A stretch of 64,000 bases of DNA. Origin: Auricularia sp. M13 (Eukaryota > Basidiomycota > Agaricomycetes > Auriculariales > Auriculariaceae). Shown here in pieces: positions 1-11,819 of this stretch (positions are counted from its first letter, which is position 1; each line of letters begins with the position of its first letter). The notes beneath the pieces were generated by a model. The model had not been told where the DNA came from. It worked only from the letters and a program-made list of their open reading frames with translations, and searched no databases. The stretch spans positions 2,232,001 to 2,296,000 of the forward strand of contig CM073198.1 in the NCBI GenBank assembly GCA_037042915.1, written 5' to 3'. The translations under genes were made by a program, and so were the position numbers.

Positions 1-135
1 CGAAATAAGAAAGGATTTGAGAGCGAACGGTATTGAGTCGTGCGACGAACTTCTGTATGCCGGCAAGTGCTTGATGTATTAGTTGGACTTTACGCTCCAG
101 TTTCGAGGTGTTGATTGTATTACGGCGTGCTGTTG

Positions 136-2824
136 CTAGGAAGCCAGACTATCCATCTCCTCTACCATGCTCTCCTCCAACGAAGGAACGCTCCGTGGGA
201 GCTTCATCGTCAAGCGATCACAATGCCGGAGGAACTCCTTCCATCCTTTCTGCGCGTCCTCGCAGAGAATCTGAATAACCGGAACAATTAGATATCCAGT
301 TCCAGCAAAGATGAAAGGATAGATAACTCACCTCGCAGCTGGCGGCCTTCTGGTTGCCCTCCAAGTCGGTCATACTCTCAGTAGCGGCACGCGTGGGTCC
401 GTCCATCACCCAATCGTGGCCGCGCGGCGGCGTGAACTCGTCTTGGCTACGGCGTACGCTCCAGCTCGTGTCCAGGGTGTACTGCACGCCGTCGTGCGTG
501 AGATAGAGCGGCGCGATGGGCTGGCCGGCGGAGGCATCTGCGAAACTATTGGACGGCATGTCAGCGAAGTCAGGACAGAAAAAGGCAGGGAGGGTGCAAC
601 GCACTAAAATTTCAAGGCGTGCGCATATTCGATCAGCGCGGGCGGTGCATCGTCCAGTGTACCCTGGACGAAGTCGAAGGCGGAGAACCGGATGTCCATC
701 GGTCTGAATGCGCGGTCATCAGCCAAGCATTCAGGGACTTAAGCACAGTAGGAATGGCACACCGGTCTGGTAGGAGCAGGTCCACGGCTGCCTCGACGCC
801 GATACGACAGGAAGCAAGGCTGAGGTCCATGTCGGGCACGCGACGCGCCTCGAATGATTCGATGTCCATCTCGGGCACGCTCAGATCCAACATGATGGTC
901 CTTGCAGGCTCGCTATCCGTTTCTGCAGCGCGATACACCAATCTATTGAGGGTAGAAGTGTTCAGCGGCGTTGAGTCGAGCAGCGCCGCGGGCAGGCTAT
1001 AACACGCACTGTCAGTGCGAATTTGGTGGGTGCTAAGAAATGCCAACGTACTCTGGGACAAAGGTGGACTTGTACTCCGTGGACGTGTTAGAGACCCAGC
1101 GGAGCAGTTCGGAGAAAGTCAGCGTGCCCTCTAAAGGCGACGAAAGAGAGCCGCGTTCGGGTACCGATGAGCGCGAGGTGAACAGGATATTGCCAACACT
1201 GCAGCTTGTGAGAATCTAGGGCTTGGACAGGAGGCGGGCCGTACGATGCAACAACCTCCCGTTTTCGGCCCTCGCTCGGTGGCAGCTTCGCCAGCAGTTC
1301 GTTTCTCAAGTCAAGTTCCTGACTACGCAGGAAGCGCTCAGCATCGATAGCGCGCCATGAACTACAAAGGAAACTCACCCAGAAAAAGTTATTGTCTCGC
1401 CAAGGTTTAGACCATACTGTTCCGCGTAATCGTCGTCCCCGCTCAGCCATTCGCTGACTTTGCGCGCTCTGAACGCGCCGCCGGAACTCATCGTCCACAG
1501 CTGCGTTCGCGGCGATAGGAAGGGATACAAGGCATATCGGCGTTGGAAGGCTGCACCAAGGTCTGGCAGCCGCGCGCGGTGCACAAATATCGGTATGCTC
1601 GATTCGCGTTGGTCCTACAAGTCAAGGACCATCAGCAAAACGCAAAACATTACGTAGGACATGGGCAGACGCACGATCCCGGCTGCCCGAACGACAAGCC
1701 GTTTAGCATGGTTCAGGTCTTGTATGTGTTTTGCAGATATACGAAGCTGGTGGTGTCAGAGTTAGGCTGCGTCGAGAAATAATTCGAAGTGACTCGCTAC
1801 CTTTCCTGGTTGAACGTTCTCGAGGAATGCACCAGTAAGCTTGGATATGCGCTGAACGAGATCATGGTGCAGTCCTCCAACGGATGGGTCATCAATTTCC
1901 TCTGTGCGTATGCTCTGGGATGCATCTGTCAGGGAGGCGACTACTAGGAAAGTGTGCATACCTTCTTGGTCTCTGCCAGTGCCTCCTCCATCTTGGACAG
2001 AGCGTCCAGTAGCCCCTCGACGCGTATAGACATAGAATCTGCCGTTGGCACGACCGAGACCCGTACTTGCAGCTCGACGGAGAGTCGCAACAGGTCCGCG
2101 CCGTCCCGGCCAAGGAGAAGGAACAATTCGCTAGGAGCAATAGCATACGCTTCAATCGCATTCAACAAAGGACACGATATCATTTTTGAAAATGCTCACA
2201 GCGCGCATGCAGTTTCGTCCTCTGCTTCTGCTCTTTAGCAATATCCGCAGGGTTGCGCCAGCCCCAGGTCTTCTCGACAATCATCCTGGCGCAGGCGATT
2301 TTAGTTTTCGGAATGGCGACGGCGTGCTGGTCGGATATCTCCTTGGCCATGTTGTGTATCTGCTTGAGGGAAAAGGAGCGGCAGAGGTTGTCGACGACGG
2401 CGTTCCATGCCGTGGTGTACTCGTCCGACGAAAGCGCCGGCTGCTTCTTGGGCTTGAAGCGGTCGAGGTCGGAGAGCGTCGGGTCCTGCGGCGTCGCAGC
2501 GAGCGACTTCAGGAACGTCTCGGACAGCGAGGGTTCGAGCACGGGCAGTGGCGCGTCGGGATCGAGCTCTTTCGCATTTTTGGCCTTGCGTTTCCGTTTT
2601 GCCTTGGGCTTCGAGGACGACGACGCGCCAGGCGCCTCGAGGTCTGATACTGGAGTCTCTGACGCGCTGGACACGTGCGCCGGTGCGTCGGACGCGTCGA
2701 GAGTTGGCGCAATTGACTTCGGTTTTACGGCCGCTGCAGTAGCGCGAACAGCGTGGGCGGTGAATGGACGGCCAAAGTGAGCGCACATAAAGCATACATG
2801 CTGCACCGTCCGTCGAGCAAGCAT
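136..2824 (-). CDS. SLS1: SLS1-like mitochondrial inner-membrane regulator
   Basis: Multi-exon gene resembling fungal Sls1, an inner-membrane-bound factor that links mitochondrial transcription and translation. Seen: the first exon starts MLARRTVQHVC, a basic presequence-like N-terminus, followed by a Lys-rich low-complexity stretch (KPKAKRKRKAK). Next comes a conserved block ending IVEKTWGWRNPADI, typical of the Sls1 N-terminal region. After a 50-nt intron (2150-2199) the next exon begins with the KH-like block SELFLLLGRDGADLL and continues through EGLLDALSKMEEAL. Later exons are less conserved, and the last reads to DSLAS and a TAG at 136-138. An in-frame ATG at 2893 would add 23 residues; 2824 was chosen because it puts the basic presequence first. 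The gene is divergent from ATP11 across about 150 bp, so two mitochondrial genes may share a promoter. Family assignment rests on motif memory, and the 3' exon borders are approximate. Confidence 0.72.
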
Positions 2825-2976
2825 GTCGAGAACAGCAAGACGAGCTGAGCTGCTATAGTATGCGCGTAGAAAATTGTGCGGCACTTTCCGCATCTCTTCC
2901 TCGAGCCTTCTTCGCGGACTGCTGTCGCCGGCGCTCTCTGGTTATTCAGCTCTGCAGACACGGGTGGATTGAACTC

Positions 2977-4047
2977 ATGAACACCGTCATTATACGAGCT
3001 TGCAGTGCTGCGTTAGCTCGACGCTCCATCCCTGCTGCCAAGGGTCATACTCGAAGGTGGCTTGGAAGCGCGTCTAGTTCGTCTTTGGCCGAGAAGTACG
3101 CTGAGAAAGTGCGGAAACGTCTCGAACAGTGCGGTCTAATCTCTCCCTGTTCTTCAAAATGTTCAGCAAAGGTTTTGCCACAGGGATGGGCTCAAGGACA
3201 TTGAAGAATTCAAAGCCAGGATGGCCAAGTCCCAACGCACTCCGACACCCGCCGCTGCTGCTGCTCCAGTCAACCATAGCCAGCCGCCAGCAGGCTCCGT
3301 TCCAAAGGTTGCCCAGGCTGCTGTATCAAGAAAGGATGCCTCTCCCATAAAGGTGGGTTGGCGATGTTGCCTGTGAATAACTCGTTTTTTCTGAAGATAC
3401 GCGTCCTACAGCCGTTGGCTGATTTCATGGACCTCGATCGTGTATTGAGTAGTCCCCTCAGCGCCTCGGAAATTGCCCCATTGTGGACCGCATATCACAA
3501 CGCTAAATCCGGGGGCACAGGGAGAGGATATCTCTCTGCGATCATCCCAGTTTCCTTATACGAGGAAATGCTAGCGGAGGCAACGCGTTATCCACGCTTT
3601 GTTCTTCCATTGCGTCGACCACCATCGACAGACACTCCTGATGCGCCCCCGGCCTACGAATTCTATTTCCTCGAGTGGACTGCCTATGATGCGCCACCGC
3701 GGCGGGATGCTGGACCGGAGAAGAATCCCAGGCTAACGACGGTGCTCCTCACGTCGCTCGCCGAATATAAACTTCGACAGACGTACGCCCAACCGCATTT
3801 GGTCCTAACGAATTACACCGACCTCGCGCGCTCACACGGGATTGTGCTCATGCGCGGGGAGATCACCGCTGCTAACGGCGACCGATATTTGCTATCACAA
3901 GAGGACGCGCAACTGCTTTGCCTAGGCCTGCAGCGGTTCTACCTGACCGGCGCGCGGGATGCCTCGCGAGCCGCATTGCTGCATAAATTCCACGAGGAGC
4001 CGGATCGCTTCGACTGGCAGGAGGTTATCGGACTTGCCGCATTGTGA
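2977..4047 (+). CDS. ATP11: ATP11, F1-ATPase assembly chaperone
   Basis: Mitochondrial chaperone that binds the F1 beta subunit during ATP synthase assembly. Three exons: 2977-3128, from 3184, and from about 3396 to 4047. The first exon begins MNTVIIRACSAALARRSIP, a basic amphipathic presequence ending in a Ser-rich stretch, then an EKYAEKVRKRLEQ helix. The second begins DGLKDIEEFKAR and has an Ala/Pro linker. The third carries the conserved core: the LSASEIAPLWTAYH helix, the EFYFLEWTAYD block, LTSLAEYKLRQTYAQPHLVL and the C-terminal RFDWQEVIGLAAL. The splices keep one frame throughout and the family's block order is complete, so the gene looks functional. The duplicated block described at 4100 begins only about 50 bp after its stop codon. 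Confidence 0.9.
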
Positions 4048-4099
4048 TGAGGTCGAGCATAGGTCGTCCGGAGTACAACCCAGTCGCCATCGTGCTGCG

Positions 4100-4580
4100 C
4101 TCCCCTGGTGTCGTTGTGCACTTCCTACCACCTGCATGTTTTGGCGCATGCTGCAAATTGCCAATGTCTACCACAAAGTTCGCTGCGGACGCTGCTTATA
4201 AGTCTAATAGATGTCTCCACCGCGCCCACACCCGCTCCACCCTTTCGTCGGCGCTACAGTATGCCTCGGCGCGCTGCTCGCCGTCAGTATCGTGTCCTTG
4301 GGCTTGCTCTCCGCGTCTGACGTCGTGTTCTGTAATTTTGGAAGGGATGTGGGCTCGCGGTTCGGTCGCTGGGCGCTGGATGATGGGTCGGTTCCTTGGG
4401 TGGCCGGCAGCTTTACACCGCAGTTCTTCAAGGACGGGGAACAGGATGACATGTTTGAGAAGATGCAGGACTCTGCTGGCAAGCTTGTCGAGGACGGATC
4501 GACTCGCCCAGGACCTTCCGCGCGTAGATGTTCTATCAGGCCTTAGGCCTCAGGCTTGGCACTCAGTTCCCGTGCTCTGA
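4100..4580 (+). pseudogene. 3' fragment of the membrane-protein gene at 22.7-26.3 kb
   Basis: Matches only the C-terminal part of the ectodomain of the minus-strand gene at 22730-26257. Shared stretches are DVSTAP, RFGRWALDDGS versus RFRRWALDDVS, AGSFTPQFFKDGEQDD versus AGSLAPQFVKDAEQDD, and the tail LVEDGSTRPG versus LVKDGSTGPG. The similarity is spread over shifted frames and interrupted by stops, and there is no start, signal or membrane segment, so it is a relic. DNA similarity appears to start near 4100, just after the ATP11 stop, and to continue into the non-coding DNA before the next kinase. The fragment and kinase lie in the same order as on the minus strand at 19.7-23.2 kb. This indicates one duplicated block that cut the gene at its 5' side. 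Confidence 0.82.
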
Positions 4581-4942
4581 TTTTTCCATCCCTCATTGCA
4601 ACAAGTAATTCTTCTTGATCTCCCCATTTTGCTTGATTAGTTCTTTCTAGTTTTAGTACTAGCTACTAGGTTGCCTGGTCTACTATTACTTCAATTAACT
4701 GATTCTTTATATCTCGTCATGCATTGCCTGACCGATAGGCTGGAGTACCAATTGGACTTAGGCTTGAGGGGTGTAGACAGTTCCCTCGCAAGTATATATA
4801 TTATTTGCTCAGATCGTCCACGACAGGCCCGGTGGCGGCGGGTTCTGCCGATTGAAGCCTTGACCAGGCGCCACCGCTGCGCGTCCGTACAGCTCTAGCG
4901 GATGTTTCTTCAGCTACAGAATCTCGTCCTATACGAGTATCA
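4581..4942. other. Spacer within the duplicated block
   Basis: No gene seen. A stretch around 4608-4640 (ttcttcttgat, ccccattttgct) is clearly similar to the reverse complement of DNA near 22660-22690. The duplication therefore includes non-coding DNA and is a genomic duplication, not retroposition. The rest is AT-rich with a short TATATA run near 4795 and probably serves as promoter for the kinase. Confidence 0.6.
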
Positions 4943-7516
4943 ATGAGCCACTCTACTGCTCACTCTTCCGGCTCAGGCTCGTCTGAGCCGTCGTCATGCT
5001 CATGCGATACCGATGTCACGTCCATTGTCGACGGCCAGCATCGCGTTCAAATGTCCTTACGGGGCTTCATGAAAGCGTTCTTTTGCCCAGAAGCGATAGA
5101 ACCACAGAGTAAATTTACCAAGGCGTCGCGGTTCTCGTCATGCATTCGAGCCATCAAGCGACCGTCCTTCGGCTTAGGAAGTGTGTGTAACCTTTTGAAC
5201 TCAATGAGCGCGGCCTATAAAGGTACGGCCCTCACATTTCACTGTCTGCACCAGGCTTATGATGCTGTAGATGCTCGTGGTGATGATGTGCAGTCGATTG
5301 TATTCGTCGACCACTCAGGCGCACTCCTCTCCCACCACCCCGAGGCGTTCAATAACTCTCAGCCGCACGTTATAGCCGTGCCAGCGCCCGTTTCAAACTC
5401 ATGGTACGCGGACGGTCAGCGCAGACGTACCAGGGCATCTGTCAAGGACAAAAGCCCGCCGAACAGGTCTGCGATCGCCTGGCACCATGTCCTGTCCACT
5501 GTCCTCGTCGACCAGCGCAATGACAACCAGCATCCGATGGATATTGCCATGGACTGTCTTGGGTCTCTGAACCAAGCACGTCCGGATTTGCCTGGGTGCT
5601 TCGGTCTGACCTTGACTCATCTGTCTTGTCGTATTCTCTGGAGCGACGCTGCGGCGGTGTATTCTACGCCTGATCTATCTTGGGACGATCCCGAGACCGT
5701 ACGGGCACTGCTTGGCTTCGTCGACCGGCTGTACAATCCACTCGCGGTCGATTCTTCTGTTCGTCTAGCAGATGTGAGCCGTGCACGCGCCGCGAAGTTC
5801 CACTGCGACAGACCCGTTTGGATGGTTAGTGATGACGGTGGCGGCGTGTATTGGGCGGACCAGGTACTAGCCGTCGGTCGGCCATGGTCACGGAAGACCT
5901 GGGTCGTACGCGCTTCGCGCTACAAGCCACCAGATGCGATTTTTTTTTCGGGCTGCCCTCCCACCGTCATCAAAGATTCACATCCGACTGTGGATCAACT
6001 CTGTTATTCCGAGAGTGCGATCCTGGAACACATCCACGCAGACGGCACGTTTCCTGGCGTTTCGCTTCCCGTTGCATCTTTCGTTGTATCCAACGGGGGT
6101 GGCTATGTGCAGAGCGTCGATGTGCCCCGGTCTGGGATCGTGCAGCGCCGCAAGTGCCGGTTGATACTCGAAGGCAGTGGCGAAGACCTGTACCGGTGCC
6201 CATCTGTACTGCAGTTCCTGATGATAATGTACGACATTATAGAAGGTGAATTGCTATTCTCCCCACGCGAACCCGCGCTAACCGTTTGCAGTCCTGCGGC
6301 AACTACATCAGACTCGCGGCGTACTACACCGAGATATCAGTCTACGCAACATACTCTGTGGTCCTACTGGTCAGGAGGAGCCTCAACATCGTTCTACCAA
6401 CTTCATCCGCCGAGTCCTCGCTTGCAAGTATCCTGATTATACGTATGTCTCGAGGCAACGCTTGCTTTTCTGTGCGTTGCTAACATCCTACTGAAGCCAG
6501 GGTTCCTATGGCCCAACTTGCGTGTTGATTGACTACGACAATGCATTTTGTCAAGCCATTAGCCCAGCATCTACTCGAGCCGCAATCACTGTACGCATAG
6601 TTCTTGCAGTACCTGCCCAACGCCTCTAAAATCTTTCCAGGGCACGGCGCCCTTTGTGGCCTCCGTCATTACCAGCAGATTTCGGGACGAGTCAACTCTA
6701 CACCCTCCACCCATCTGTGCCCTCAGTGGAAATGCCTTGGATTGCTACATAGCGGCGCATGGTCAAGAACAATACGAAAAGCTCTCCTCGTTGCACGACG
6801 GTCTGACTGCGCCGAACCGCGCTTCAATTCCTCGGGAGCGAGCCTTTCACGGGCCCCGACACGATGTCGAATCGTGCTGCTGGTTGATGATGCACTTTCT
6901 TTCCACAGCGTTGCCCGTTGGCGGTTCTCGTGAGGATACGTCGACCACATTCGCGCAGGCTATCTGCCGTGACCTCGAGCAACATCGGATCGATTCTACA
7001 ATGGATTTTCGCTGTGGCGTCGCCAAGATGAGAACCGAGCATTGGACTCACGTCCCCCATCCACGACTCGAGTCGTTTGCCCCCTTCCTCAGCTCTCTAT
7101 CGTCACTTGTGGATAATGTTTACGAGCTCCTCGAGCCACCCCCGGATGCGTACCACCTCCATGAAGCCGTCCAGAGATTGCTTCTACGGGAAATCTGCCG
7201 TTTGCTCGATACCGGCGAGGTAATCAAGCTGGACATACGTCATCGGCGTAAACTGCATTCCGTTTTCAACTACAATCCACCACAGCCGACTTATGCGAAG
7301 CGAAAACGGCGCTCCGAATCCAATGGCACCAACTGTGGCAGACGTGCGTTCAAGTTCCTGCAATCATTGATGCAACATCTAATCTTGGTTCACAGAGAAG
7401 CGTTGCCGTCAGTCGGCTCCAGCTGGTCAATGACAGCTCCATCCTCCGTGGAAATCTATAACCACATTGTGTTATTATATGGCATCATTTCTCTATGTGT
7501 ATCTGCGTCTTGTTGA
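4943..7516 (+). CDS. FunK1-type fungal protein kinase (copy A)
   Basis: Member of the FunK1 family, kinases expanded in multicellular fungi with largely unknown substrates. The first exon (to about 6245) encodes the long N-terminal region plus the N-lobe part, with RPSFGLGS, VFVDHSG, ARPDLPGCFGL, SRKTWVVRASRY, PPTVIKDSHPT and FLMIMYDIIE. After an intron the next exon gives the catalytic loop VLHRDISLRNIL, with the HRD Arg codon at 6330-6332 and a downstream Asn. Another exon gives VLIDYDNAF, the DFG equivalent. The last starts GTAPFVA and carries the family signature HGPRHDVESCCWL. All introns close in frame when the acceptor before CCAGGGTTCC (near 6498) is used, so the gene looks intact at about 800 residues. 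Its closest relative is copy B at 19727-22222; the last 40 or so residues differ between the two. The catalytic residues suggest an active kinase. Confidence 0.88.
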
Positions 7517-7729
7517 GGTCAACCTGGCATGGTTCCGAAGGCCATTGTTGTCCTGGTTTCCTTCACTTCCGCCTCGAACACAAGGACTGGGCGAGCCGTC
7601 ATAGATCAATCACTCAAATAGCTGTCCAAACGGTGCCTGTATGTCAAAGTCAAGCGAATCCCGCATTATCACCCAGGCTGTTGATATATATCGGTGAAGG
7701 CTCGTGCCCCCCACCATCCATCTGCTGAC

Positions 7730-10547
7730 ATGTATCCCAGTTCTTCGTCAGTCGACCTCGTGAAACCGTCCGGTAGCCCCGTAACGAGCCAAGCTCGATC
7801 AAATTTCCTACGGGCCAGCAACCTCATTGTACATCTTAATCTGACCGCGTTCAGGCGATCGTTCTTCAAGAACGGGCTGTCGCTGGCCAAGTGCAAAAAA
7901 TACGCTCCAGCATCCCTCTGCAGTACGGCGAAGGCAAATATCCCGCAACAAATCGAAAAACGTTCCTACGGACCGATATGCGACTTGTTAAATGGCATTT
8001 CTCGATTATATTGCGGTATGCATATGGACCGACAGATGTTTGCAATTTCTGACTCAGATCTCTGGGCTGCTCAGACGGCGAGAAAGTCGCATCACATGAT
8101 CAGATTTCTTTCATTGACCACTCCTCGCACCCACCCTGCCGCCACCCTCACCCTTATGTCGACAAGCTCGCGACGCAGAAGCCCGACATATTGGCTATCA
8201 AAGCTGCCTTGGCCCTGATCTGGGACAAGGATGTGAGCAATTGGTGTCAGACGTTGGGCGCACGCCCCAAGAAGCCAGCTGTAGCGTGGCACAATATCGT
8301 CTCTGCCATCGAAGCCAAAGGGGCAGCGGACAATCAACCCCTTCCTCAGGCGGCCACCTATTCAGGGTCTGTCATGCAGTCTCGACCAGATCTTGGTGCA
8401 TGCTTTGGTCTTGCTGTTTCAGCCCAGTTTTTCCAGGTTGTCTGGAGCGATTCTGCTGCAGTTTATGCTTCGCCAGAGATCTCTTGGGACTCGAACAACA
8501 TTTCTGAATTTCTCGTGCAATACGTGCACTTGGTTCATTTCCCACCTATCATAGACCCAACTATTACGCTCGCGACGCCCAACACCGATCACGACGACGA
8601 TTCATTCCTCGACTGGGAGGAGAAATCCTATGCGAACGCCCCGGCGTGGAAAGTCAGCGATAATCAGGGTAACATTTACCTTGTCGACTATCTCCTGACC
8701 ATTGGTGAGCCGTGGACTCGAAAGAACTGGGTTGTTCGATCCACTCGCTATGGTCCCAAGGATCAGCCGCTGTCCGATATGCCCTGTCCGCCTGTCATTA
8801 TCAAGGACTCATTCGTCGAGGAAGACCGTCTCGGCTCATCCTCAGAGGGCGCCCTTCTGGACCGCGTTCATGGCACGGATGCCAGTCCCCACCGAATGAA
8901 AGGCGTCACGACCAAGATTCTCGACTTTGTCGTCACGAACGAAGCAGGTCAACGTATAACCAGTGTTCATGTCCCAGGCACCTTCCGGAATAACCGACCA
9001 ATCGGTCTGCGTACGAAATATCGCCTGATCCTTCATGGCGCTGCAGCAACGAGTGTTTACAGCTGTAAATCTGTCTTGCGATTCTTGATGGCCATGTACG
9101 ACGTTCTATCAGGTGCGTAGGTCTATTTATTTTGTACGCCGTCCCTGCCTGGGTTCATTCTAACCTTCTCATGGTTTGCTGTAGTTTTACGCACTCTCCA
9201 CGAGAAATATGGCCTATTGCATCGTGACATCAGTCCTGCGAACATTCTGCTCTACCGTGAAGATATCACTAATGATCACGTGGACGATACCTTCTACGCT
9301 GAACACCAACCTGTCTTTATCAGACGTCTCCTCGCATACACCGACGAAAATGCAGAGTCTGTCCGCATATGCTGAATATACGGGTTGGAATTGACATTTT
9401 TTCCAGACTGAAAAATCAACCAACGATTCTTCTCATCGATTTTGATAATGCCGCGCTCAACGATCACGATATCTGCGAATGGCGGACTGTGCGTTGTTCC
9501 GATTAGACAATTGTCTTTCTCATACAGGTTAGTAGGGTACTCCAGCCTTCATTGCCAGGCAGATTGCGTCCGGCAAGACTAGCGACGAAAGCAGAGCTCC
9601 CGAGCCTATTCCGGAGCTCGAAGGCGACACCAGAGCAGCCTATGTGCACGTCTTCGGCCAGCAAACTTACGATGAAAATAGCCGCCTCCACGACACTCTG
9701 ACTGCTGTCCAGAGGATATCCGAGTATCCGAAGGTCGTTCATCGGCCCTGGCATGACGCTGAGTCGTGCTACTGGAACATCGTTCACTTCCTGATCCTGG
9801 CATTGCCGCTCAATGCCGACCCGCAAAAGGACAACACGAAAGCGATGGCCCCGATCTTCGACGCCATCGACACACACCAGATTGGTGTTTTAGACCGCCG
9901 CAATAGAGTCATCGCGCTACGTGAGGACGAGTGGTTGGATATTCTGCATCACGATTTGCGGGGCCTGGCGCCATTCCTCCGCAACTTGCAGGACTACATG
10001 AAACCCGACTGGACGTTGGTTCAGCCGAAAACCATGCACTACAACGTGCACGAGGCAATGCAGCGTCTCATTATGAAGGAAATATGGAGGTTGAAGGACA
10101 CCGACCCGATCGAGCTCAACACCCAGCAGCGACGCGTTCCACCGCCGGTGACAACGGAAGGTCATTCGGCCACCAGACCCACAACCAGCATGAAGCAATC
10201 AGCGGACGCGTCGCAGACTATATACACAGGCGCGCCTAACTCGCCTGGCAAGAAGAGTGCGTGCCAATTTTTCCTTACAGTCGACTCGCGTCCTAATGGC
10301 CTACAGAATCTAGTATCAAGAGAAAGCGACCCACAAGCTCAGGCGGGGATGGCGCAACGTCCAGCCGTGGGCTCTCTTGTCTAGTCATGAGGTGTAATGC
10401 TGATACGGGCATGCAGAGCCGCAAACGAAGCGGGTGCGCACCAAGGAAGCGGGCAAGAAGACCTCTACAACTGGGGCCTCGCAACGGAAGTCGACGCGCA
10501 TCATGGAGAAGCTGAAGAAACAGCAGCCCGGTGACCAGACGGATTAG
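7730..10547 (+). CDS. FunK1-type fungal protein kinase (copy C, divergent)
   Basis: Second FunK1 gene, head-to-tail with copy A after about 210 bp but much less similar to it than B is. Exon sequence gives SYGPICDLLNGISR, then QISFIDHSSHPP, AVAWHNIVSAIEAKG, RPDLGACFGLAV, TRKNWVVRSTRYGP and VLRFLMAMYDVLSG. The catalytic loop is LLHRDISPANILL, the DFG equivalent LLIDFDNAAL, and the C-lobe has GTPAFIARQIASGK and HRPWHDAESCYWN. Short introns near 8014, 9120, 9358, 9488 and 10256 can all be placed in one reading frame, so the gene appears whole. The tail is Lys/Arg-rich (KRVRTKEAGKKT) and ends in TAG at 10545-10547, as is common for FunK1 proteins. The first exon is weakly conserved, so the start at 7730 is uncertain. 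Catalytic residues are present. Confidence 0.85.
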
Positions 10548-11819
10548 TTCACTCGCCTCGGCTTATGTCACTGTGTGACTACCCATCTCATCGTCGCTGC
10601 AACAGGCGCAGCCCGGCTGTAAGTATGTCTGAAGCAACTCCTTTTTCAAAGGATATGGAATATGTAATCCGCGGATCCGCTCGAGCTGGACATAGAGAAA
10701 CAACGAACTGGGCATCATTTTGCCATCAGGCCTCATGAAAACATCGGCGAAAACGTTCAATGTGAGCAGGAATTATCGCACAGAACTCGCCTGGCTAGAA
10801 GCCTCCTGCAGTTCTCCACTGCAAGTGCCATCGTAGAATTACTAGGCCCGAAAACAAGTCAACAAGTCGGCAGGAAGAGAGAAAAGCTCTGGAGCCGAGA
10901 TGTACGCGTTTTGGCAGTGACTCGAAACTTCATCTTTGGCGGCCCAGCGGCACCCAGTTGATTCGAGTGCGCAGATCGCGTGCAGAGCTGAAACGGGCAG
11001 CTGGTGAAGCCTTCGGCGCAGTAGCGCATTCTCTATCTTGGTTTTTTAGGCCGAGATCGACGCGGGTGTGGAGCAGAGACCGGACGAAGAACCTCAAGAA
11101 GTAGTTCAGGTTGGCCCCATCCGGAGGGCTGCAGGCAGGAGCAGGCTGTGACCTTGACTGCACAGAAGGGTCACAGGGTGCCAATCCCGCATCGTGCTCA
11201 GACTTCAGGGTAAAGACAGAATGCGGCCTTTTTGCTGTACTTTTGTCAAACTTTTGTAGGTTGGAAGTCAGCGCAGTATGAGATGCAAAGCGGTTCAGAC
11301 ATCAGTACACTTTGGCTTACCCATGCTGGCTCTGGTTCGCGCAAGGTTCGCGGCAGTGCTGAGTGCATATCAAATGCATGCCTCGTGTAAATCGCGTGGG
11401 GAAAGGCGTGAGAAAAAGGCGTCGCATCACGTGATACGCGTACCCGTCGGGGATGCAAAGATGGTGCCGATATCGGTGTTAGCCGTCGACGCGTCTCTTC
11501 CCCCCTCCTCTCCCCGCTCCCCGGCAGTCAGCCGTCGCCGGCTCGCCAGCCCTCCGTGTGAGCAGAATCCAGTTTGGACCGAGTATAGACGCGTCTGACA
11601 CGATTTTTGTGGTGGTCAGCCCGTCCCATCGTCGTCGCCATCGACCACCTCTAGGGGGAGACCACCGTCCCGTCCCGTCTCGCTCGAATACTGTCATAGC
11701 AACCTGCTCTTGTCTTTGTGTCTCGCTCTCCCCTCGTGCTTTGTCCTGTGAGCACTTTTTTAAGCGCGATTTCCAGGCCTAGCCACTGACTGCAGCACAC
11801 TCTACAGTCTGCTTTGACC
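10548..11819. other. Intergenic region, no clear gene
   Basis: About 1.27 kb without a supported gene. A 65-codon minus-strand ORF at 10563-10760 (YVQLERIRGLHIPYPLKKEL) reads like protein but has no recognisable family and no convincing partner exons. Between about 11500 and 11760 the plus strand becomes pyrimidine-rich (cccccctcctctccccgctcc; tcgctctcccc), typical of a fungal core promoter or 5' leader, and probably serves the gene starting at 11820. Confidence 0.5.
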
